From contig VSMX01000101.1 of the NCBI GenBank assembly GCA_009773975.1, forward strand, positions 1 through 8,112: a DNA stretch of 8,112 nucleotides. Direction: 5' to 3'. Below the pieces are notes generated by a model. That model made no database searches. It saw only the letters and a program-made list of their open reading frames with translations, and was not told the origin of the DNA. Shown here piece by piece: positions 7,701-8,112 of this stretch (position 1 is its first letter; each line of letters starts with the position of its first letter). The translations under genes and the position numbers were made by a program. Origin of the DNA: Desulfovibrio sp. (GTDB lineage: Bacteria > Desulfobacterota > Desulfovibrionia > Desulfovibrionales > Desulfovibrionaceae).

Positions 7701-8112
7701 GAACGCCCTGCTTTCCAGCCACAACCTGCAGGGCAAAAAGACTGATGAAGAGTGGAGCGCGCCGCAATTTGCCAGGAATGCGCGTATTCTGCTGGTGGAA
7801 GATCTTGATCTTAACCGCGAAATTGCCGAGTACATCCTTACGGAAGGCGGCTTTGAAGTGGATAGCGCGCCTGATGGCTCCGATGCAGTGGAAATGGTGC
7901 GCAATTCACCGGAAAATTACTATTCGGCAATTTTGATGGATGTGCAGATGCCGACCATGAATGGTTACGAGGCCACGCAGGCAATCAGGAACCTGGACAG
8001 GGAAGACATAAAGACAATTCCCATAATTGCCATGACAGCCAATGCCCTGGAGGAAGACAAGGCTGAGGCGCTCAAGTGCGGCATGAATGATCACATTGCC
8101 ACACCCATAGAT
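4759..8112 (+). CDS. membrane-bound hybrid sensor histidine kinase with two receiver domains (3' end outside window)
   Basis: This protein of at least 1118 residues senses a signal outside the membrane and drives a His-Asp phosphorelay. A short basic N-terminus leads to TM1 (about 8-26). An extracytoplasmic region (about 27-284) resembles a double Cache sensor, with GIRFTDLNG and DREFYIKGIAGKSG; TM2 is about 285-304. A basic, probably coiled-coil linker and two PAS-like regions (about 325-450 and 455-600) follow. HisKA has His 630 in SHDIRTPMN. HATPase shows the N box (Asn 748), DNGMGM (782-787), the F box (FEPF 796-799) and GTGLGM (812-817). REC1 (about 866-985) has Asp 873-875, acceptor Asp 922, Thr 951 and Lys 973. 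REC2 (about 1008 on) has Glu 1014, Asp 1015, acceptor Asp 1061 and Thr 1093, but Thr 1115 where Lys is expected. The coding frame continues to the window edge; the rest of REC2 and perhaps an HPt domain should follow. Ligand and target are unknown, and no response regulator with a DNA-binding domain is in view. A role in glycerol sensing is possible only by proximity. Confidence 0.92.
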   Translation, partial: MGSKRNKIFESLFYLILISLVIILFYRFTMQNSNRIQEQNRVYAEDSARQIAKRIADHFASAQQLIKTYTYFLEHTLDKPEVTNLMLAQLEKTSSFDGIRFTDLNGQNYSSEGSIVKTTDREFYIKGIAGKSGITTIMKSRRLNKPILGIYGPVHYEGKIFGVLHGAYISDSFLRSMLEASYFGVPSNVFLSQPDGQIIATSMPGSALGNVLETLKKSDFVDERVLKGASEVFKNGGSGVFTCSEKSKIDNLCVMYLPGYDYVLVQAFPQKVTAAMLDRADLAGIELEIGLLAIFAVYAVWLVMRGHRQKKRLENENRELSTLYSGLNILFSSRYCVVNLETMHYRFIASGDLGDSAPAREGTYEQFLEAQASLSIDPETRENFLNFFQPDNLRKLFEKENVITYECHVIRDGKPEWENIIATCLEKKDGRPVKILFLRQNVSDMKQRELQTKRKISDMDRKERQYRLAITSNAICDFEFNVTRDAIEKDVRQKVGTGEVSRLEMVGLSAPCKASELFKAWSEKVLPEARDEYLRTMNPKNLVEKFENGILEIDLDYWRNDPSGGEICVRQSIYLSRDEFSGDIMAMTVARNITEQLARQRAQTKALQDALMLARHANEAKTSFLSNMSHDIRTPMNAIIGFTTIAANHVDNREQVRDCLQKVLSSSNHLLSLINDILDMSRIESGKMQVKEQDCNISELMHNLVTIIQPQAKAKQMQLFIDTFEVTNEDIITDPLKLNQVFINLLSNAVKYTPAGGKITFRLTQKPAFKHGYADYIFEIEDNGMGMDEEFVPHIFEPFTRASTTTRNGIQGTGLGMAITKNIVDILNGEISVKSAPGVGSTFTVTFTLKLQEKKHETGKISELEGMRALVVDDDFHVCQSVCKMLEKVGFRTDWTMFGNEASCRAQLAYDQHDPFDTYIIDWHMPDLNGVETTRQIRRIVGAEASIIILTAYEWSDIEDEAKDAGVTAFCAKPLFMSDLKNALLSSHNLQGKKTDEEWSAPQFARNARILLVEDLDLNREIAEYILTEGGFEVDSAPDGSDAVEMVRNSPENYYSAILMDVQMPTMNGYEATQAIRNLDREDIKTIPIIAMTANALEEDKAEALKCGMNDHIATPID

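Overview
The window holds an anaerobic glycerol-3-phosphate dehydrogenase operon, glpA-glpB-glpC. A 508-base intergenic region rich in hairpins follows, and then the 5' part of a very large membrane-bound hybrid sensor histidine kinase that runs off the right edge. All recognised genes are on the + strand. The anaerobic three-subunit enzyme, the iron-sulfur cysteine motifs, the mid-range GC content and the strong Shine-Dalgarno sequences point to an anaerobic or facultative bacterium that respires glycerol 3-phosphate. The kinase style and base composition fit a gut-type anaerobe, perhaps related to Desulfovibrio. No marker gene fixes the taxon, so that placement is a low-confidence inference.

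Layout: positions 1-95 carry a weak terminator-like hairpin, probably belonging to the gene upstream, then an extended -10 promoter candidate and a strong ribosome binding site. glpA (96-1748) is recognisable along its whole length but has an in-frame TAA at codon 82, where relatives are expected to carry Glu; the reading frame is otherwise intact. glpB (1732-3027) overlaps glpA by 17 bases, and glpC (3024-4250) overlaps glpB by the 4-base ATGA. The three are therefore almost certainly one transcript with coupled translation. Bases 4251-4758 contain no convincing gene but hold four consecutive inverted repeats between 4513 and 4636 and a TTGACA promoter-like box. The kinase starts at GTG 4759 behind GAGGAGG. 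Its order is TM, extracytoplasmic Cache-like sensor, TM, two PAS-like regions, HisKA, HATPase, REC1, REC2, and it has at least 1118 residues.

How the parts work: GlpA (FAD, catalytic, with a C-terminal Bfd-like [2Fe-2S] domain), GlpB (flavoprotein) and GlpC (two [4Fe-4S] clusters plus two CCG domains, membrane link) would oxidise glycerol 3-phosphate to dihydroxyacetone phosphate and pass electrons to menaquinone. If the stop in glpA is real, the complex is probably inactive, unless the downstream fragment, readthrough or another gene copy rescues it. The kinase has its own leader and no demonstrated link to glycerol metabolism.

I found no convincing new biological system. The points most worth a second look are the single-codon lesion in an otherwise intact glpA, the hairpin cluster after glpC, and a Lys-to-Thr change at the conserved site of the kinase's second receiver domain.
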